The position numbers were made by a program, and so were the translations under genes. Positions 1 to 8,784 of a DNA stretch of 48,953 bases are shown here, one piece after another; position 1 is the stretch's first letter; every line of letters starts with the position of its first letter. The notes under the pieces were generated by a model that made no database searches, was not told the DNA's origin, and was given only the letters and a program-made list of their open reading frames with translations. Origin of the DNA: Bacteroidales bacterium. Its GTDB lineage: Bacteria; Bacteroidota; Bacteroidia; Bacteroidales; P3. The DNA lies in assembly GCA_017428115.1 (NCBI GenBank), contig JAFRRK010000083.1:1-48953 (forward strand), read 5' to 3'.

Positions 1-92
1 ATTGACCTATTGATGTTTTTTATTTGTTAAAATGTCCTCCAAGCACCTTGATTGACAAAATCGCCAGTAAAAACAAGCGTTCCGAAAGATTT

Positions 93-112
93 CATCCTGC
101 AAAATGACCTAT
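93..112 (-). repeat. ATAGGTCA...GCAGGATG repeat, left copy
   Basis: Read on the minus strand this 20-mer is identical to the copy at 48841-48860 and differs at two positions from the copy at 48881-48900. A partial copy (ATAGGTCAAT on the minus strand) touches the left edge at 1-10. At the right end the same motif stands upstream of a promoter, so this may be an upstream control repeat of a gene lying off the left edge. Function unknown. Confidence 0.5.
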
Positions 113-140
113 AGACCCTGTTTTTTGCCAAATAGTATCC

Positions 141-252
141 ATGTCGCGTCTCTTCGAGACGCTGATAGGGAGTATGTTCTGTCACCGCACTGCGCTACGC
201 TTGTACGGTGTTATTGAGATTCAACCTCTTCGAGGCTGTAAAAATCAGTCAT
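141..252 (+). repeat. Dispersed three-hairpin repeat, left copy
   Basis: Three successive inverted repeats are visible: GCGTCT/AGACGC with a 5-nt loop, an imperfect CACCGCAC/GTACGGTG stem, and an AACCTC/GAGGCT stem. The same order occurs at 48590-48705 in the same orientation. The middle stem differs in sequence between copies but still pairs (CCCCACAC/GTGTGGGG in the right copy). A small open frame begins inside it but is not believable as a gene. Whether it acts as RNA or as DNA is unknown. Confidence 0.65.
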
Positions 253-262
253 ATATTAAACT

Positions 263-743
263 AGAGCCTTTGTTTTTAATAGGGCCTCTTAAAATGCTCG
301 CTATTAAATCCCCATATATTAATCAAATAAAGGATGAGTGATTTGCTTATTCTATTATTATCAAATTCCTGATTAATAGCACTTCCCGCAGTAGTCTAGC
401 ATATCTCAACCTTCACTTCCATCTTTTTTAGAGTTCGTTGCCCATCTCATGCCCAACCAAAGCCGATTCTGCAACGGCAACCTTCTCCATGCCGTTATTT
501 TCTGAATCGGATGTGCAATGTAGGAGCGGCGCAGTCTACCATATTGATAAAGTGAGCAAAAGCCCGACAGCTATTATACTAGAGCGTTGCTATCCTTGTG
601 AAGCTGGTCTTATGCTATACCCCCACACCGCGCAGGTCATTCGCTCAGTGTGGGGGTATGGTAGATGAGGGTCGCCCAAGTGTCGCACGCTGCTGGTGGC
701 GGTCGGTGCCTGCTGGCACTATTGTCGGGGCGTCAGCTTGTGG
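263..743. other. Non-coding stretch with one perfect hairpin
   Basis: No convincing coding frame was found on either strand. The main structure is a perfect 12-bp inverted repeat, ATACCCCCACAC at 617-628 and GTGTGGGGGTAT at 648-659, with a 19-nt loop. It lies about 85 nt past the stop codon of the large surface protein gene on the minus strand and could end or stabilise that transcript, but there is no T-run after it in that direction. It resembles the middle stem of the dispersed repeats at both window ends. Confidence 0.4.
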
Positions 744-3700
744 CTATTGTATGACTACGACTTTCGTCCTTACTGTGTTGTCGATACACACTAGGTATAC
801 CCCTGCTGCCAGTGGGCTGCCCATTGAATGCCTGCGGCCTGTGAGGTCGTATATCTGCACACGCCGCTCTTCCACCCCTTCTACCAATATGCGGTGCTGA
901 CGCACATACACTTTGTATCCCTCGGCGGTGGCTTCTCCTATGCCTACGTTGGGTTCGAACAGGGCGGTATAGGTGGCGTCGGCAGTCACGGTCACTGTGC
1001 GTTGTGCCTCATCCTCGCCGTCGTCCCACCCCGCAAAGCGGTAGCCCCCGAAGGCGCGGGCCTCTATCGTCACCATGGTGCCGTAGGCATAGCTGCCGCT
1101 GCCCGTCACCTGCCCCATGGCGTAGTCGTTGGCTGCCACGGTGAGGGTGTACATCACCGGCTCAAAGACGGCTGTGTAGGTGGCGTCGCCCGTCACGGTC
1201 ACCACACGCGGGTTGGTGGTCACGCCGTCGCTCCACTGGTCGAAATAGTAGTGCTCGGTGGCTGTTGCGGCAATGGCCACGCTCTCGCCCAGGTAGTACA
1301 GTCCGCCCCCTGCCACGCTGCCACGGGTGGAGTCGTTGGCGATGACAGTAATACGGTACTGCTGGTCACGCTCGAAGAGGGCGGTGAAGGCGGTGTCGCA
1401 GGTCAGCGTCAACAATCGTGGATTGGTGGTGTTGCCGTCGCTCCATTGAGTGAAATGGCTGTGCGGTGCCGCCGTGGCACTGATGGTCACTTGCGACAGG
1501 TAGCTGTAGTCGCCACCACCCTGCACGGTGCCTAAGGTGCTGTCGTTGGTGGTGAGGGTGAGGTGGTAAGTGTTGATGTCGAAGTAGGCCGTCAGCAGGG
1601 TGTCGCCCGAGAGGGTGACGGTGCGTGGGTTGTCGCTGTTGCCATCCTGCCACTGCACAAAGTGGTAGCCGTAGTTGGCGGTGGCGGTCACCACCTCCAC
1701 CAGGTTCGCCGTCTTGGTGTGTGTGGCAGTTCCCATCGTGCTGTTGTTCACCGTAGTGCTGAGGCCTACGAAGAGGGCGGTCAGTGCGGTGTCGCGGGTC
1801 AGGGTGAAGGTGTAGGGGTTGGCGGTGCTGCCGTTGCTCCACCTCAGGAAGTGGTAGTTGGCGGCGGGTGTGGCGGTGAGGGTGAGCGAGGTGAGGTAGG
1901 CATAGCTGCCTCCAGTGGGGGAGACCGTGCCACGGCTATTGTTATTGGCCGAGCAGGTGAGCGCGTACTGGTTGGGTGCGAAGCTGGCGGAGAATGCCGT
2001 GTCATGCGACACCACCACGCGGCGCGGGTTGCTGCTGTTGCCGTCGTTCCACTGGGTGAAATGGTAGCCATAGTTGGGCGTGGCGGTAATCCACACGGCG
2101 GTGTTGTAGTCCACCGTGTTGCTGCCTGTGGCGGTGCCACGTGCCGTGTCGGCAGAGGCCACGGCGATGGTGTGGCGGTCGATGGCGAAGTGGGCAGTCA
2201 GCGTCGTGTCGCGTGTCACGGTGATGGTGCGTGGGTTGTCCTCGATGCTGTCGTTCCACATCGTGAAGTGGTAGTGCGGTGCTGGCACTGCCGTCAGGGC
2301 CACCTGCGACAGGTAGTTGTACGAGCCGCCACCCGTGGCGGTGCCCAGGGTGACGTTGCTGCTCAGTGCGGTGACAAGGTAGCTGTTATAATCGAACTGC
2401 GCCGTGTATTGTGCCGAGTCGGTCACCACCACCGTACGGGGATTCTGTGTGTTGCCGTCCTGCCACTGCACAAAGTGATAGCCGTAATAAGGTGTGGCGG
2501 TCAAGGTGGCTGTGCTGTTGTGGTTGTAGGTGCCGCTGCCGCTCACGCTGCCCATGGTGCTGTTGTTGCTGGTCACACCCACGGCATAGCTGTTGATGGC
2601 GAATTGGGCGGTATAGGTTGCATTGGCGGTGACACTCACCAGACGGGGATTCGTGGTGTTGCCGTCGCTCCACTGGACGAAGTGGTATCCTACGTTGGGC
2701 AGGGCGGTGATGTTCACCGGCGTGAGGTAGTTGTACGAGCCACTACCGCTGGTGGTGCCGATGGCGGGGTTGCTGCTCTGCACGGTGAGGGTGTAGCTGT
2801 TGATGGCGAACTGGGCGGTGTAGGTGGCGTTGTTCAGTACCGTCACGATACGAGGGTTGTCGGTCACAGCATCGCTCCATTGGGTGAAGTGGTAGCCGTA
2901 GTTCGCCACTGCCGACAATGTGGCTGTGGTGTTGTAGTTGTAGCTGCCTGCCCCGTAGGCACTGCCCATGGTGGCATCATTGGCGGCGACGGTCAGCGTG
3001 TAGCTGTTGGCGGCAAACTGGGCGATGAATGCCGAGTCACGTGTCACCGTCAGGGTACGTGGGTTGTCGGTCACGCCGTCGTTCCACTGCACAAAATGGT
3101 AGCCGTAGGCGGGTGTGGCAGTCATGCTCATCTCGTGCAGGTAGGTGTACTGTCCGCCGCCGCTCACGCTGCCCATAGTGGTGCTGTTGCTCGTCGCCAC
3201 GATGCTGTAGGTGTTCAGGGCGAAGAAGGCGGTGAAGGACGAGTCCTGACTCACCAGGATGGTGCGCGGGTTCTGTGTGTTGCCGTCGTTCCACTGCACG
3301 AAGTGGTAGCCGTAGTTGGCGGTGGCGGTGAGGCTCACCAGGTTCTGGTAGTAATAGACCCCGCTGCCGCCCACGTTGCCCATGTCGGGGTTGGCGTTGG
3401 CGACGGTAATGGTGCTGACGTTGCTGACGAAGATGGCGGTGAACGAGCTATCACGAATGGCGGCGAGATAGCGGGGGTTCTGTGTGTTGCCGTCGCTCCA
3501 CCGCAGGAAATGGTAGCCACTGTAAGGTGTGGCTGTGAGGGTGACGGGGGCGTTATAGCCATAGAGACCGGTGCCGCTGACGCTGCCCATGGTCGAGTCG
3601 TTGGCATGGACGGTGATATAGCTGTTGTTCACCACGAAGATGGCGGTGAATGTGCTGTCCTGTGTCATGGGGATGCTGCGTGGGTTGGCGGTGATACCGT

Positions 3701-5837
3701 CGTTCCATTGCAGGAAGTGGTAGCCCGTATGTGCCACGGCATAGATGGTGGCGGTGTGGTTGCTGCAGGTGGTCTGCTGAGTCACCGTAGCGGTACCCAT
3801 CACCTCGTTGTTGCTACCGACGGTCAGGCGGTAGGGTGGAGCCTCTACGATGTTGGGGAAGTTCTCCCAGTAGTCGGTGATGTAGTAGTTCATTACAGCC
3901 CCACAAGGCACGCTGACTGTCACCATGCTGTCCACAGCAGCGAAGGTGTGGGCATGGATGGTAGGCGGTGTACTGCCTTTCATCTCAATCTCCGTGATAT
4001 TGCCTACCCCGTTATAGGCGTAGTCGCCGATATGGGTAATCGAGGCCGGGAAGGTCAGCTTTCCGTTGATGTCGCCGCAGCCGTCGAACGCCCGCGTACC
4101 GATAGTGGCAATGCTATTGGGCATCTCCGGCTTTATCAGACGGATGCACCCGCTGAAAGCACTGTCTCCTATTGAGGTGATGCCCTCCCCTAATGATACA
4201 TTATTCAACCTAAAGCACCCGCTGAATGCCCCACTGCCCAAGGTCTGCACGCTGTCACCCAATGTCACAGACACTAAGCGGTCACAGTTGGCAAAGGCAC
4301 TATTGCCGATTGTTCTAGCATTGGTACTGATGGAAAGAATATTGTCGCAGTTGATAAAAGCATTATTTCCAATATTCTGCACACTATCCCCCAGTATCAC
4401 TCGTGTCAATCTGTTACAATTGGCAAACGCTAATTGACCAATAGTCTTGGCATTAATGGGTGATATTGAGGTAAGGCTGTCGCAGTTGGCAAAAGCACTA
4501 TTCCCAATAACCTGCAAACTATCACCAAACATCACCTGTGTCAATCTATCACAATCGGCGAAAGCCTGTGTACCAATAACCTTTGCATTAATAATAGATA
4601 ATGAAGTGAGATTGTCACAATTGGGAAATGCCAAATCACCAATATAGTGAGCATCTGTATTAACAGATGATAAATTAATACAGCCACGAAATGCATTATC
4701 ACCAATACTATCTCCACCTGAAAAGTCACGAAGACGACTGCAACCACAAAAAACGTTCGAATCAACTATTGTATTATTAGGGATACTTATGGACTTGATA
4801 TTCGAACATCCACCGAAAGCAGAATTTCCAATCGATAGTACACCACTCCCAATATACAGACTGTCAATACCAGAGCAGCTGTTAAATGCATAATCCTCTA
4901 TGTTGGTCACACCATTTGGAATTACCACAATACTATCTATACTATTGCATCCCCAAAAACAACCATACGGAATGGTATTCACTGAGTCACCAATAATAAG
5001 TTTTGTAAAATACGGTGTTGGAGTGTTATAAAAAGGAAAACTATAGGCATTACTCACCATAAAATTACTTGTACTAAGATTCTTTGCATTATAGTACAGG
5101 TATTTTAAATTAGTGCAGCCGTAGAATGCATCTGCTCCAATTGTAATCACCCCACTACCTAAATAAATGCTGTCAATACCCGAGCAATTGGAAAAAGCAT
5201 GATATCCTATACTAGTCACATTATTGGAGATACATAATCTAGTAATACTTTGGCGCCCGAAAAAGCATGCTGAACAAATAGTGTTTACCGAGTCTCCAAT
5301 TATAAGTGTGGTAAAGTTAGGTGTATCCGTATTGTAGAAAGGACAATTAAGGTGATTCGTTGACATCAAGCTTGTGTTGAGATTTTTCGCATTGTAGTAC
5401 AAATATCTAATACCGGAACAACCAGAAAAAGCCAATTGACCCAATGTACTCAGCCCACTGCCTAGATATAGACTATCAATTCCGGAACAACCTGCAAATG
5501 CATACTGACCGATAGTATTCACATTGTCTGGAATAGTAAGATTATGGATGCTTGAGCAGTGATAGAATGCATAATCTCCAATTTGCCTTACTTTATAATA
5601 TACACTATCGTGTAATACCGAATCAGGAATCACCAAATTTCCTCCAGGCATAGAGTAACCATAGTAATAACTATCGGAATAACTATGTCTATAACAAGGA
5701 TATGTTACTCCTACTGTTGAATCACTTATAATACTATAATACAACGTCTGTCCAGTACTGCATACTGCCGAGAAGTCATAGGCATAGCCTTCAAGAATAG
5801 CTGTCGAAAAGAATAAAAGCAACAAATATCTTTTCAT
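744..5837 (-). CDS. Giant BspA-like leucine-rich repeat and InlB-repeat surface protein
   Basis: The 1697-residue protein has an N-terminal signal peptide (residues 1-19). LRR_5/BspA-type repeats (IGDYAF, IGNSAFANCD, LGDSVQ) run to about residue 640. Fourteen copies of a roughly 70-residue divergent InlB B-repeat follow, each with a core like GYHFVQWNDG..NPR, over about residues 670-1625. The last 70 residues resemble a type IX secretion sorting domain (IYDLTGR, GVYLV). It is probably exported and fixed to the cell surface for binding or adhesion. Its ATG is 2 nt after the stop of the reverse transcriptase gene, so the two are probably co-transcribed. Base composition changes inside the gene: 41 of 60 bases are G or C at 1081-1140 but 19 of 60 at 4741-4800. 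Family assignment is solid; the ligand is unknown. Confidence 0.9.
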   Translation of the reverse strand: MKRYLLLLFFSTAILEGYAYDFSAVCSTGQTLYYSIISDSTVGVTYPCYRHSYSDSYYYGYSMPGGNLVIPDSVLHDSVYYKVRQIGDYAFYHCSSIHNLTIPDNVNTIGQYAFAGCSGIDSLYLGSGLSTLGQLAFSGCSGIRYLYYNAKNLNTSLMSTNHLNCPFYNTDTPNFTTLIIGDSVNTICSACFFGRQSITRLCISNNVTSIGYHAFSNCSGIDSIYLGSGVITIGADAFYGCTNLKYLYYNAKNLSTSNFMVSNAYSFPFYNTPTPYFTKLIIGDSVNTIPYGCFWGCNSIDSIVVIPNGVTNIEDYAFNSCSGIDSLYIGSGVLSIGNSAFGGCSNIKSISIPNNTIVDSNVFCGCSRLRDFSGGDSIGDNAFRGCINLSSVNTDAHYIGDLAFPNCDNLTSLSIINAKVIGTQAFADCDRLTQVMFGDSLQVIGNSAFANCDSLTSISPINAKTIGQLAFANCNRLTRVILGDSVQNIGNNAFINCDNILSISTNARTIGNSAFANCDRLVSVTLGDSVQTLGSGAFSGCFRLNNVSLGEGITSIGDSAFSGCIRLIKPEMPNSIATIGTRAFDGCGDINGKLTFPASITHIGDYAYNGVGNITEIEMKGSTPPTIHAHTFAAVDSMVTVSVPCGAVMNYYITDYWENFPNIVEAPPYRLTVGSNNEVMGTATVTQQTTCSNHTATIYAVAHTGYHFLQWNDGITANPRSIPMTQDSTFTAIFVVNNSYITVHANDSTMGSVSGTGLYGYNAPVTLTATPYSGYHFLRWSDGNTQNPRYLAAIRDSSFTAIFVSNVSTITVANANPDMGNVGGSGVYYYQNLVSLTATANYGYHFVQWNDGNTQNPRTILVSQDSSFTAFFALNTYSIVATSNSTTMGSVSGGGQYTYLHEMSMTATPAYGYHFVQWNDGVTDNPRTLTVTRDSAFIAQFAANSYTLTVAANDATMGSAYGAGSYNYNTTATLSAVANYGYHFTQWSDAVTDNPRIVTVLNNATYTAQFAINSYTLTVQSSNPAIGTTSGSGSYNYLTPVNITALPNVGYHFVQWSDGNTTNPRLVSVTANATYTAQFAINSYAVGVTSNNSTMGSVSGSGTYNHNSTATLTATPYYGYHFVQWQDGNTQNPRTVVVTDSAQYTAQFDYNSYLVTALSSNVTLGTATGGGSYNYLSQVALTAVPAPHYHFTMWNDSIEDNPRTITVTRDTTLTAHFAIDRHTIAVASADTARGTATGSNTVDYNTAVWITATPNYGYHFTQWNDGNSSNPRRVVVSHDTAFSASFAPNQYALTCSANNNSRGTVSPTGGSYAYLTSLTLTATPAANYHFLRWSNGSTANPYTFTLTRDTALTALFVGLSTTVNNSTMGTATHTKTANLVEVVTATANYGYHFVQWQDGNSDNPRTVTLSGDTLLTAYFDINTYHLTLTTNDSTLGTVQGGGDYSYLSQVTISATAAPHSHFTQWSDGNTTNPRLLTLTCDTAFTALFERDQQYRITVIANDSTRGSVAGGGLYYLGESVAIAATATEHYYFDQWSDGVTTNPRVVTVTGDATYTAVFEPVMYTLTVAANDYAMGQVTGSGSYAYGTMVTIEARAFGGYRFAGWDDGEDEAQRTVTVTADATYTALFEPNVGIGEATAEGYKVYVRQHRILVEGVEERRVQIYDLTGRRHSMGSPLAAGVYLVCIDNTVRTKVVVIQ

Positions 5838-5839
5838 AT

Positions 5840-7396
5840 TTAGTATTGTTTATTTGCAAAAACATTAACTTCGCTCACTGAAGGTGATGCAGGAAGTTTA
5901 TCTAAAACACTTTCGTCAACAATTCCTTTACTCTCAATCATTTTTTTGAAATCAGAATGTAACCAACTATTATCCCATATAGATATATCTTTATCATATA
6001 ATGTCTGACATAATTTTGAACTGAATACTTTTTTTCGGTCCTCAACAATTGTTAAACGTTGAATCCATATTTGTAAATACTCTGTATTAGGTACAGAATC
6101 AAATTTTAGTAATATACGATTGATTATTTCTTTTCTCTTCATTTGGTCAGACTCAATAGTTAGCATCTTTCCAATGATAGCTATTACATGTGGATATGTT
6201 TTAGGATTGCGGTATGCAATATCTATTAATATGGCAATAAGCACATCCGTATCGTACTCTTTCAAGACTTTCAATGGATAGATTCGTTCAAGAAATTCTG
6301 AGAGGGCACGTATAATGCTTCCTGAATTTGGAAAATCTTCAGATAAACCATGTATGAGTAAAAGATGCTTTTGTAAAGAATGCTGAGAGTTTTTTGCTTT
6401 ATTCCAATATATCTTATCGGGTTTGATGGCGGACGTAATTATTTTATCAGTAATGAACGTTTTTTGCACATTAAGTTTAAAATTCAAATCGGCAAGCACA
6501 GATGAAAGTATTTTTGCTATTCTTGCTGCATCTTCTTGTGTGTGGGTGAATATCCTATAGTCATCACGATAGCGTAGTATCTTATAGTCCCCTATTTGCA
6601 AACTTTTACTGCCTTTATTAGCTGTATTGTATTCTTTGATTTTTTCTACAAGTGTTTCATCTGCATAACAAAGAACGATTTCAGCAATGAAATCCATCAA
6701 TACACTTCCTTGTGGAATGCCATTTGTTTGGTTGTATGTTGACCATCTAAGTATAGTGTCTATCTTATCTCCAAGCAGTTTTCCTCGATTTCCCTTGTCT
6801 TTGGAGACTTGTATACCATGTAATGCCCATGAAATAGCGTGAGTGTATAAAGCACCATAGCAGTCTGTAATATCTGTATTTAGCATATACTGATAATCAA
6901 TTGACATCTTTATTGACTGCTGTTCTATTTCTTTCCACCAATTAATAATTATGTCTTTTCTTTCAACTTCAGATTCTTTCTCGTCAAAAGGAAGGCTATA
7001 GCATATTATACTTTTATTTTTCCTTATCTTACGGATTTTACTACAAATTATCTTCCAATTATCATCCTCAGTGATAAGATTTACCAAAACCACATATACA
7101 AAAGGATTGATAATCTGCAAAGGACGCCAAGCATATTTCCCATCTTTATTAGAATATAGTTTATAATTTACATCCTTCTGTTTTTCCGGATGAGATATTA
7201 GGCTTATTTTCCCTTTTGAAATATTACTACATTTCTCATTTAGTGACCATCCTTTCTTTAATTCATTCGATATTTCATCAAGTATCGGTTGGAAATCGAA
7301 ATAGACAGGCAAATCTATATCACAATAGTTTTTTGAACGTAAGAAGAAATTTTTTGCTTCCTCGCCGGTCATTTCAATAATGCTTGTCTTGTTCAT
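5840..7396 (-). CDS. Reverse transcriptase, defence-associated (Abi/UG/DRT-like) type
   Basis: This 518-residue protein carries reverse transcriptase motifs: a first catalytic aspartate in TDITDCYGALYTHAISWAL, an NGIPQGSVL motif, and the YRDD active site in ILRYRDDYRIF near residue 276. The YTHxIxWAL signature is typical of abortive-infection and 'unknown group' enzymes. The QG motif argues against a diversity-generating retroelement enzyme, which normally has SQ there. No maturase or endonuclease domain is evident. The roughly 200 C-terminal residues are helical-looking and unassigned. The gene is AT-rich, follows a purine-rich leader of about 190 nt, and directly precedes the giant surface protein gene. 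An anti-phage role is inferred from family and context. Confidence 0.85.
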   Translation of the reverse strand: MNKTSIIEMTGEEAKNFFLRSKNYCDIDLPVYFDFQPILDEISNELKKGWSLNEKCSNISKGKISLISHPEKQKDVNYKLYSNKDGKYAWRPLQIINPFVYVVLVNLITEDDNWKIICSKIRKIRKNKSIICYSLPFDEKESEVERKDIIINWWKEIEQQSIKMSIDYQYMLNTDITDCYGALYTHAISWALHGIQVSKDKGNRGKLLGDKIDTILRWSTYNQTNGIPQGSVLMDFIAEIVLCYADETLVEKIKEYNTANKGSKSLQIGDYKILRYRDDYRIFTHTQEDAARIAKILSSVLADLNFKLNVQKTFITDKIITSAIKPDKIYWNKAKNSQHSLQKHLLLIHGLSEDFPNSGSIIRALSEFLERIYPLKVLKEYDTDVLIAILIDIAYRNPKTYPHVIAIIGKMLTIESDQMKRKEIINRILLKFDSVPNTEYLQIWIQRLTIVEDRKKVFSSKLCQTLYDKDISIWDNSWLHSDFKKMIESKGIVDESVLDKLPASPSVSEVNVFANKQY

Positions 7397-7576
7397 ATAT
7401 CAATTCTTCATTAATTGCTAATCAATCCTTCTTTCTGGGTCCTTCAATCCTTCTTCAGTCCTTCTTCCGGTCTGCTCTTTTTCTCTTCTGTTCATATCAT
7501 CATTCATCTGTTCTCATGTTTCCTCTTTCTCTGTGGCGTGGGCGGTGCTGCATCCTTCTCTTCTCTTCATAACCAT
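7397..7576 (-). other. Purine-rich leader of the reverse transcriptase operon
   Basis: No gene is present. On the minus strand this stretch is very rich in G and A. It carries three GAAGGAYTGA repeats close together within 7417-7463. It would be transcribed from the -7 box at 7594-7601. Several defence reverse transcriptases use an adjacent non-coding RNA, so this is the obvious place for one, but that is inference only. Confidence 0.35.
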
Positions 7577-7593
7577 ATAGGGTTTTGCCACCT

Positions 7594-7601
7594 CAAATCT
7601 A
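7594..7601 (-). promoter_or_regulatory. -7 box for the reverse transcriptase/surface protein operon
   Basis: The minus strand reads TAGATTTG, matching the Bacteroidota TAnnTTTG box. Transcription would begin near 7587 and give a leader of about 190 nt. The matching box in the other repeat copy (TATATTTG, 8979-8986) faces the same way and would make RNA antisense to the toxin-antitoxin genes. Confidence 0.5.
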
Positions 7602-7726
7602 TCATCGGACATTGAAAAAAGTTGATTGTTGAAAGTTGAATGTGTTAATTTGTTAATGTGTCAATGCGTTAGTCGATTTAAGAATTAACGCATTCAATTT
7701 TTTCCGCTTTCCTCAAAGTAGTAGTG

Positions 7727-7765
7727 TCATATAGTATGTAATGCGTTGTATATCTTTCTTTTCAT
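7727..7765 (-). pseudogene. Decayed ATPase gene start, copy A
   Basis: An ATG followed by MKRKIYNALHTI and a stop is read on the minus strand. MKRKIYN is a common beginning of Bacteroidales AAA ATPases of this type, though the match rests on memory. Only the start survives here, with a triple repeat array upstream but no clear -7 box (the expected position reads TACAATAA). Confidence 0.4.
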
Positions 7766-7776
7766 ATACCCCAATA

Positions 7777-7860
7777 ACACAAAACGAGATTTTTTATTGT
7801 ACGAAAACTACACAAATCGAGATTTTTCATCTTCATATTCCTACACAAATCGAGATTTTT
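7777..7860. repeat. Phased triple repeat array 1 (33-bp period)
   Basis: Three copies of ACACAAATCGAGATTTTT begin at 7777, 7810 and 7843, exactly 33 bp apart. The first copy has A for T at its eighth base. The 15-bp spacers are unrelated. The array lies 11 bp beyond repeat copy A, upstream (minus strand) of a decayed ATPase start. A GTGCAACA motif follows at 7887-7894. Even phasing of about three helical turns suggests binding sites on one DNA face. Confidence 0.85.
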
Positions 7861-7927
7861 CCGCCCTTCTGTGTCTACTTTTCATGGTGCAACATATCAT
7901 AGTATTCATTGGTTTGTTTGCTATAAA

Positions 7928-7970
7928 ATTACTTTAAAAGGTAATAATCTAAAAAAAAGTTGTATATTTG
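7928..7970 (+). promoter_or_regulatory. Promoter and possible operator of the toxin-antitoxin operon
   Basis: A TATATTTG -7 box lies at 7963-7970, placing transcription start near 7976 and the toxin ATG about 20 nt later. Just upstream, ATTAC at 7928-7932 and GTAAT at 7941-7945 form an imperfect palindrome. This is a plausible operator for autoregulation by the helix-turn-helix antitoxin. Confidence 0.55.
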
Positions 7971-7996
7971 CATTTGAATTATAAACAATATATAGG

Positions 7997-8476
7997 ATGA
8001 CAAGAGCTTACATAGAAGAGGTTCAAAAGACTGATATTGCGGGTCTTTTTACTATTTGCTTTGAAGGTGATGATGCAACCGAATTTCAGAAATTCATTGA
8101 GAAATTCAAGGAAGACGCCACTCGAAAAGAGGAATTGTCGGTGATACTGACAGCTATAAATCGTATGCTTAACGCTAGCGGATTCCTCGAAAGATATTTT
8201 CGTCCCGAAGGCAAAATGGGTGACCACGTTGTTGCTCTGCCAGTAGAGAGAACCAAGATGCGATTGTATTGCTTGCGTATGTCCGACAGTGTTCTTATTG
8301 TTGGCAATGGCGGAATAAAAAGAACCAAGACATATGAGGAGGACGAGAGCCTTAACGGGTATGTCATAACCTTGCAAAAACTTGACAAACTTCTTAATCA
8401 TGCTATAAAAAGTGGTAAGGTGATTATTGAAGAAACCATGATATCAGGTATAGACAAAACAGAATTTGACCTATGA
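7997..8476 (+). CDS. HigB/RelE-like toxin of a type II toxin-antitoxin pair
   Basis: This 159-residue protein resembles Bacteroidales HigB/RelE-fold toxins. Its recognisable core is LPVERTKMRLYCLRMSD followed by SVLIVGNGGIKRTKTYEED. Such toxins usually cut mRNA on the ribosome. Its stop codon overlaps the start of the helix-turn-helix partner by 4 nt (ATGA), the usual sign of a translationally coupled pair. The order toxin-then-antitoxin is that of higBA. It lies between two 190-bp direct repeats. Family recall is good but catalytic residues were not mapped. Confidence 0.75.
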   Translation: MTRAYIEEVQKTDIAGLFTICFEGDDATEFQKFIEKFKEDATRKEELSVILTAINRMLNASGFLERYFRPEGKMGDHVVALPVERTKMRLYCLRMSDSVLIVGNGGIKRTKTYEEDESLNGYVITLQKLDKLLNHAIKSGKVIIEETMISGIDKTEFDL

Positions 8477-8742
8477 GCAAGACAACTGATCTTTTCAACG
8501 AATGTGTCGCGTCTACTCCACAGGACGTTAAACAGCGTGTCGATTGGTCTTTCCAAATTGCCGACAAGATTGACCATATACTTAAAGAACGTGGCATGAC
8601 ACAGAAAGACTTTGCCAAACAGATTGGCCGTTCAGAGGCAGAGGTGAGCCGTTGGGTTGGCGGTACGCATAACTTCACTTTGGCAACCCTCGCAAAAATA
8701 TCGACAGTACTGGAAATACCATTGATAAGTGTCGCAGTATAA
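8473..8742 (+). CDS. XRE/HigA-like antitoxin
   Basis: This 89-residue protein contains a classical helix-turn-helix of the HTH_3/XRE type: MTQKDFAKQIGRSEAEVSRW, then a TLATLAKI segment. It probably neutralises the toxin encoded directly upstream and represses the shared promoter at about 7928-7970. The gene overlaps the toxin gene by 4 nt. No separate promoter is visible. Confidence 0.85.
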   Translation: MSKTTDLFNECVASTPQDVKQRVDWSFQIADKIDHILKERGMTQKDFAKQIGRSEAEVSRWVGGTHNFTLATLAKISTVLEIPLISVAV

Positions 8743-8784
8743 TTTTGGTTATCCATTCCTCTGATATGTTGACATGCTAATATG

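Larger units (their letters stand above)
7577..7766. repeat. 190-bp direct repeat, copy A
   Basis: It aligns without gaps to 8962-9151 (constant offset 1385), with about 13 differences counted by eye, or roughly 93% identity. It includes a minus-strand promoter at one edge and, at the other, a decayed minus-strand start of an ATPase-like gene. The two copies enclose the toxin-antitoxin pair. Confidence 0.9.

Noticed and set aside
141-341. 66-codon ORF in the left repeat
   Set aside because: It begins inside the three-hairpin repeat and shows no protein-like features.
1563-4175. 870-codon open frame on the plus strand opposite the surface protein gene
   Set aside because: It is antisense to the repetitive GC-rich InlB region, where repeats keep several frames open. 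It has no signal peptide or known motif.
5840-7396. Diversity-generating retroelement
   Set aside because: The RT has QG where such enzymes have SQ, and no template/variable repeat pair was seen by eye.
7777-7860. CRISPR array
   Set aside because: The repeats are 16-18 bp with 15-17-bp spacers, only three copies, and no cas genes are near. Position at promoters fits operator sites better.
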